Shown piece after piece: positions 58,372-64,000 of a stretch of DNA of 64,000 bases; the first letter of the stretch is position 1, and each line of letters begins with the position of its first letter. The position numbers and the translations under genes are program-made. The stretch covers positions 19,842,689 through 19,906,688 of the forward strand of contig ML679956.1 of assembly GCA_007922225.1 (NCBI GenBank), read 5' to 3'. This DNA is from Emydura subglobosa (Eukaryota > Chordata > Testudines > Chelidae). The notes beneath the pieces are model-generated. The model saw only the letters and a program-made list of their open reading frames with translations, was not told the origin of the DNA and did not search any database.

Positions 58372-59920
58372 CCTTAGGGGTGGGGAGGCCTTGTCAGAGA
58401 CAGCAGGGAGAAGAAAACCCTTGGCCCCTGACAGGATTGCACACATACCCCTCCTCTCCTCAGGAGTATGTGGAGTGGGCCTCTGTGGCTGGTTGGTTGG
58501 ACAGAAGAGATACAGCATAAACACATTGGCCCCTGCATGCCAAAAGGGAGATGCTTATAAGTCCTGTCCCCTGCATGGGGGCACCTTCTATCGTGGGAAG
58601 AAAAGCTCCCTCCCTCTCTGCTCTTGGGATTAGAATAGGACTGGCTTTTTCGTCTTGCAGTGGGCATCATGGCAGTTGCCTTTTTGAGGTTGGGAAAGGA
58701 TTTTTTTCCTCACTGCCAGATTGGCCTGACCAATGTGGGATTTTTAACCTTCCTCTTAGCAGTCAGGTACCTGGTGGATAGGTTAGGTTTTAAAATTCAT
58801 TTAGTCACAACTTGGCAAGTGCCCAGTGCAGGCAATTGATCAGTAGAAGGCCTGGCTCCCTGGTGAATTGGAATTGGAAGTAGATTAAGAAAAGGCATCT
58901 TCTTAAAATCTGAGAAATAGAAGCTGGGCTCCTAATGTGTGGTATAGCAAGGAGACAAACCTCTCTTTCCCATCTACTTAATCCTCAGAGGAGGGATAGG
59001 GTCTGTAAACAAGTTGACTCACCACTGGGCACCCCCTCAAGGCTACATGTGACATAGCAATTGTCCCTTTTGCCCCTGCGAAAAGTCATTCCAAGGCTGC
59101 TTTTCCAGTGACTCAGTCCTCTGGCCAGGTCATACTCTTAAGTCCACCCTTTTGAGGTTACAGCTGTCCAAATGGAAGGTCTCAAAAATGTCTTCAACAC
59201 AGACAAAAATACTTCCCCCTCTATGGCGCTGTTCCTCAGCCTGTCTTCAGTTCAGTCTCTAGACCCATTCCTGGGCTCAGTAACCCTTGTTTTGGGCTTG
59301 CGTTGGGGGTCAGTAGGGAAACCTAGTTCCACCCTGTACTCTGTGTTCCAGCCCAGGGCTGTGAACTGAACAGCTAGGTCTGCTTTTTTTTCCTGTGCTG
59401 CAGTTTTCTGACAAACCTCTTAAATTCTCCTTGGGATGTCTGTCTCTTCCCAGACCTCCCCACCTGGAGAGCTTTTCCCATTCTGTTCCCTGTTTTCATC
59501 AGGCTCTGTCCCAGGCATCTGTGACTGGAGAGCTTTTTCCAGACTCTGCTGTTTGGTTAAGGTTTCTCCCAGGCCTCCCTGTTTCCTTACGCTGTGAGCT
59601 TTCTCTTTGGCTCACTGTCCAGTCAGACTTTATCTCTGCTTAAGCCTGGCTCTCACTTCCATTACTGCAGCCACCTTCTGCACTTTATGGAGAATTTGCC
59701 CGATTTCCCTTTGATTGAGGTCATTATCTATTCAGGTTGACTTAGCCCGAGGCTCTCCAGCATACAGGGAAAGCATACAGCATACAGCCTGTTGTGCCGT
59801 TGTTGGGATCAAGTTAATGTGGTTGGGGTCTGATGGCAGTCCTCCCACCAGGTGGTAATGATTACAAAGGACTGTTGACGTGCACTGGATGAGTTATTGT
59901 CAGATGTGTTACTTAGTAGC
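58372..59920 (+). repeat. Dispersed repeat, copy B, interrupted by an insertion
   Basis: Same family and orientation as 4158-4876. Family sequence occupies 58372-59015 and resumes at 59810 (AAGTTAATG, then GATGGCAGTCCTCCCACCAG and GATGTGTTACTTAG), with the insertion described separately in between. Open frames inside it (58072-58781, both strands) have no domain and reflect GC content. The identity of the family is unknown. Confidence 0.7.
59016..59809 (+). mobile_element. Insertion of about 794 bp in dispersed repeat copy B, LTR-like
   Basis: Flanked by CAAGTT at 59010-59015 and again at 59810-59815, consistent with a 6-bp target duplication; joining the flanks restores colinearity with copy A (GGTCTGT...TTAATG). 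The insert is pyrimidine-rich (CCTGGGCTCAGTAACCC, CCCAGGGCTGTGAAC), lacks coding sequence and has no clear TG...CA ends. From memory it resembles a common turtle LTR-type repeat, but the superfamily is not established. Orientation is arbitrary. Confidence 0.6.
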
Positions 59921-60020
59921 GTTGAGGCCAAGACAAATCACTGTCCTGGTGTCTTGTCTGTCTTTCTACAGTGTCCAGCACAATGGGAGTATTCCCATTC
60001 ATTTCAATGGAGGCACAATC

Positions 60021-60640
60021 TCATAGACTCTAAGGTCATAAGGGACCATTATGATCATCTAGTCTGACCTCCTGCACAACGGAGGTCAAAGAACCTCACC
60101 TACCTACTCCTTAGGTTAGACCCCTAACCTAAGACTGAGTTATTGAAGTCCTCAAATAATGATTTAAAGACTTCCAAGTACAGAGAATCCACCAGCAAGT
60201 GACCTGTGCCCCATACTGCAGAGAGAGGCGAAAAATCCCCAGTGCCTATGCTAATCTGCCCTGGGGGAAATTTCTTTCCCGACCCCAAATATGGCAATCA
60301 GCTAAACCCTGAGTGTGTGGGCAAGACTCACCAGCCAGACACCCAGAAAGAATTCTCTGTATTAACTCAGAACCCACCCCATCTAGCAGCCCATCACAGG
60401 CCATTGGGAATATTTACCCCTAGTAGTCAAAGATCAGTCAATTGCCAAATGAGGCTGTCCCATCATACCATCCCCTCCATAAAATTATCAAGCTCAGTCT
60501 TGAAGCTAGTTAGGTTTCTTGCCCCCACTGCTCCCCTTGGAAGGCTGTTCTAGAACTTCACTTTGATGGTTGGAAACATTCATCTAATTTCAACTCTGAA
60601 ATTCCTGATGGCCAGTTTATATCCATTTGTTCAATTTGCT
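60021..60640 (-). mobile_element. CR1 LINE 3' UTR, minus strand
   Basis: In plus-strand letters it begins CTCATAGACTCTAAGGTCAT, AAGGGACCATTATGATCATC, TAGTCTGACCTCCTGCACAA, the complement of the classic CR1 3' terminus. It continues through GGGGAAATTTCTTTCCCGAC and CCCTGAGTGTGTGGGCAAGA, and ends inward near GATGGCCAGTTTATATCCAT. No ORF2 coding sequence remains. The subfamily looks related to, but is not the same as, the CR1 at 46894-49103. Confidence 0.88.
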
Positions 60641-62768
60641 CTGTATTCTCCATTTTCTGCCCCTTATGCCTCAATTATCATACTTACTTTTTTTTATTGA
60701 GGATCAGAGATGCAAAATTCCTCTTGTTTATAATATTTCTGAAACTTTATCTGGACCTCTTAGCTAAAGGACAGATTAATGGAAGCTCGTGTATTAGTTT
60801 TTCAAGCTATCATGCCACTTATTAATATAAATTGCATTATGAAAAATGTGCATTAAAATTTTAAATCCAAATGTAACATTATCTGTGTGAAAAAATAAAT
60901 TTGCTTTGAAGATTGTATTCAGTAGATTAAATGGTTTCATTTTGTCAAGCTTTCTCTTTACTACCTCTTTAACATCAAGATAAAATATCTATTTCTCTTG
61001 AAGGTACTAATCATAATGAAATGGCACAATATAAATAGATGACTTTCATCATAATGCACTGTTTTTAGAAATGTTCATAATTTAAACAATTATGTTCCTT
61101 GACTTCTTGCCAATTAAGTTTAGTCATCTAGGGACTGGGAATTTTAATGAGAAAGCTGAATGGTCTTTTGCAGATATGATCTGTTGGCAGGGACACAATC
61201 AAATGAGAAAAGGTTTAATCTCATTTTCTCTATTTCTTTAAAGGATTGTAAAAGAGATAAGAGTAAACATTTAAGTGGCTGAAGAGACAAGTGCTGCACA
61301 GAAAATGTGTTGAAGTTTTATGTAGGCTGAATACATTAAAAAAAAATCTTTGCTTACTAACCCCTGAAGTCAGTGTGACCTTTCAACAGAAATAGATGTT
61401 TTATCTGGCTGTTTCAAAAATATAAGATGTGTTAAACACACCCATGAGAAAATTTAAATTAGAACCAAGCTGTAGCCAACAGCTATTATATCCTGATTAG
61501 TCAGACAGTTCTAATGAACCTGTTCAAAGAAATTCTGGAACCCAAATCATTTTTTAAAAATGAATCTTAAATTGTTTCTTATGGTAAACTATGGTGAATG
61601 TATCTAACTTTGAATGGACAAACCAGAAACCCCTTGTGGATTAGAATTATATTAGCTAAATGCCTAACAGCTGTCTCACAAGCATGAGACTAGATAAAGC
61701 AACCAAGCTGTAAATCTGTGCAAACTGCATGAAAGGCTACATAATGCAAACTGATTACTTTAGGACTTGCATTAATGTGTCTGTGAATAAAAATAACCCA
61801 CCAACAAATCCTCTCCTAATTTTAACAACTACTGATGAGAAAATCTTAACAGATGGATCATTACGAGGTATGAGTCTACAATGAATTAACATTATGATCA
61901 AAGAAAAAACTCGGAATTACTAATCCCCAAGAAGTAAGAGTTCTAATCTCTGTGCAGAAAGCCAAACATTTGAGGATTTATCATGATTTGATAGGAGCAC
62001 TTCATGGAATACAAATGTCCATTGGGGCAGGTTTATGGGTTTTTTGTTCATTTTGTTTTTTTTAATGAAGAAATATAAACACTTTAGGATTTACATTTTA
62101 ATTAGAGGGAAGGTTCATGATGTAGTTATTACATCACTGAGTACAATGTAGGCTATCAAAAAGTGTCTCTTCAACCTCCGACATCTATTAGGAAGGATTA
62201 ATTCTCTGCTATTTTGATGTTAAATGACTTAAAATTAAGGGTGATAAGAGCAGTGATTTAATTCACTGAGTCACTTAGACCCTCACAACCTAATTCCAGT
62301 TCAGTTCCATAAATATTTCTTTTTCTTGCCTCTATAAAAATCATGTTAACTAGTCAGCAAAACCACACCATAGAGAATAAGTTTAATTTAATCAGCACTT
62401 CGTTTGTTTATAATAAATTTGTAGGCCATGAGATTTTATGTGATAAATAGCAATGAGATGATAAAAACACAATAAAACCACCAAGCTATATTCCCTCCTG
62501 TCATCCAAATTTGATTTTCATTTGTGGTATTGCATTGCCTAATGCTGATGATTACTCACCTGTTACTCTTTACTCGAAGCTGCTATCAGAGGGCTGTGTT
62601 GCTCCTGTGTGTAATCAGAATAAAAAACAATGGCCTGATGATGTGAAGTGTTGAATGCCCTCAACTCTGTTGACTTCCTTGGGAATAAAAAGGGCTTAAC
62701 AACTCATAATTTTGCTTGCCCCAAGAAAGCAGACACTTAGCACCTAGTGAACATCTTCTATTTGGTGT
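60641..62768. other. AT-rich non-coding DNA, apparently unique
   Basis: No repeats, genes or open frames of note. The absence of recognisable repeats over more than 2 kb is unusual for this window. Confidence 0.45.
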
Positions 62769-62835
62769 GGGCCATATTCATTCCTGGAGTAAGTCCACTG
62801 ACTTCATTAGATTTACACCAGGGATGTATTTGACC
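62769..62835. repeat. Short fold-back element
   Basis: GGGCCATATTCATTCCTGGA and TTTACACCAGGGATGTATTT(GACC) are inverted arms around CCACTGACTTCATTAG. The arm motif CCAAATGAATCCCTGG of 6428-6512 is recognisable, so these two are likely copies of the same small family. Confidence 0.6.
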
Positions 62836-64000
62836 TTGTGTTGGCTTTGGGGGACACAACAATTTACTGTACCTTTGCTGCTTAACTGCTGATGAAATTT
62901 CATAGTGATACATTCAAGAAATGATGGCAAAATTTGCCAAATGTGACAAATTGTGCAATTTGGATAAAGTTTCACAAATAGTGTGATAAACTGTGATAGT
63001 TTTGCAGAGCTTACCATAAGCACTGTTTACTGATTATAAACCATTAAAATGATAATACTCAAAGTACTATTGAATCTTTTGGACTTCATATATTATCATA
63101 GTAATGAACTGTCCATATATATTACGTAATAAAGAACAGTTAGGAAAAGTGATTATCGTTCCTGTATAATGACCATGTCAGTAACATTAATGGCTCAGCT
63201 ATTTGAATTTCAAACAAAAGCACCAAAATCTTTCTCTATTATGGTTTAACGCCTGTTGCATTTCATTAGAAAAACCAAAACTGACTATAAAATTCCCTGT
63301 TTTTAGTTAGAGTACAAACAAAGCATCTGAATCAGAACAAAATACTATGCTTTTATAAAAAATAACTCTAATGAAAGGAAAAATTTTGCTACCGGTCCAA
63401 TATTGAGAATTTTAGCCCCAACCATGTTTTATGACAGTGTTTTCAATTTATGAATAAAATACAAGGTTCATCATGGAAATACTAACAAAATCTTAATCAT
63501 ATTTTTGTAATGTTTCCTGCCTTGTACCAAAGTAGTGACTTTTATTTATGAATCGCCAGCCATGATTTCTCAAGAACCATGATGTTTTTTTTTTTAAGGA
63601 GACTAGAATATCATTAGTGAAGTCACAATACAAGCAAATCATGAATAATGTTCCATTTCAGTTCAATGACAAGAAGATGTCCACACTGTTGATTTTCTTT
63701 CCACATTGAGCACATCAACATAGTTTATGCAGTGAAAACAGAAAGCATAATGCTGATAAACAGAAGCCTGATATGTATCACTAGCTTTGGGATGTATATA
63801 TAAAATTAAGCTAAGCCATTTGTGTTGGAGTACTCCATGTTAAGTTTTGGATACAGTATATTTGCATTAAAGCAGTAGTTCATTAGTTGTACACTTTGTG
63901 TATCCTACTTGTACATTTGTGTTTAACTCATTTGCGAGCCATTTTCCCCATGGTTTGTCATCCTAAAGCTGTACTTCAGGTTAGTTTATGCTGACTGTGT
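62836..64000. other. AT-rich non-coding DNA, nothing identified
   Basis: No gene, repeat or palindrome recognised apart from a T10 run at about 63585. Confidence 0.45.

Noticed and set aside
1..64000. CRISPR array, operon, prophage or other prokaryotic system
   Set aside because: No regularly spaced direct repeats or dense coding; the LINE content shows a vertebrate nuclear genome.

Overview
This window looks like ordinary non-coding, repeat-rich DNA from a large vertebrate genome. I found no gene, exon chain or structural RNA that I can support. All convincing protein-coding similarity lies in decayed retrotransposons. The mixture of many CR1 LINE copies (one with a nearly intact reverse transcriptase), L2-type LINE remnants, a Tx1-like LINE remnant, hAT- and Harbinger-like miniature elements and many short fold-back repeats fits a non-avian sauropsid. 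A turtle is my best guess. This rests on remembered family resemblance, since no database was searched.

Layout. 1-12.7 kb: AT-rich DNA with two GT microsatellites, dispersed repeat copy A (4158-4876), a 25-bp-arm hairpin (6428-6512) and a small inverted-repeat element (8540-8661). 12.7-19.3 kb: a CR1 3' end, a very long inverted repeat (14443-14688), an L2 reverse-transcriptase scrap, a CR1 3' UTR scrap, an L2 3' region and another CR1 tail. 22.4-28.8 kb: two miniature inverted-repeat elements, a fold-back repeat, and a minus-strand CR1 (26502-28438) that has lost about 770 bp internally. 32.5-33.1 kb: a hairpin and a hAT-like MITE with a probable 8-bp target duplication. 40.6-44.1 kb: a fold-back repeat, a minus-strand Tx1-like LINE carrying an ORF1 zinc knuckle next to a catalytically altered reverse transcriptase, and a miniature element. 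44.5-45.2 kb: a possible solo LTR. 46.0-49.1 kb: a stack of same-strand LINE 3' ends finishing with the best CR1 copy (46894-49103). 49.8-57.9 kb: hairpins and a fold-back repeat. 57.9-60.6 kb: a Harbinger-like MITE, dispersed repeat copy B split by an insertion of about 794 bp, and a minus-strand CR1 3' UTR. 60.6-64 kb: AT-rich and apparently unique.

Nothing here forms an operon or pathway. The retroelements are independent insertions of different ages. The most useful observations are structural: an insertion whose empty site can be read from the second repeat copy, a stop codon shared by two CR1 copies, two LINE internal deletions, and a window-wide set of short palindromes with a similar core. 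I saw no evidence of a new biological system.
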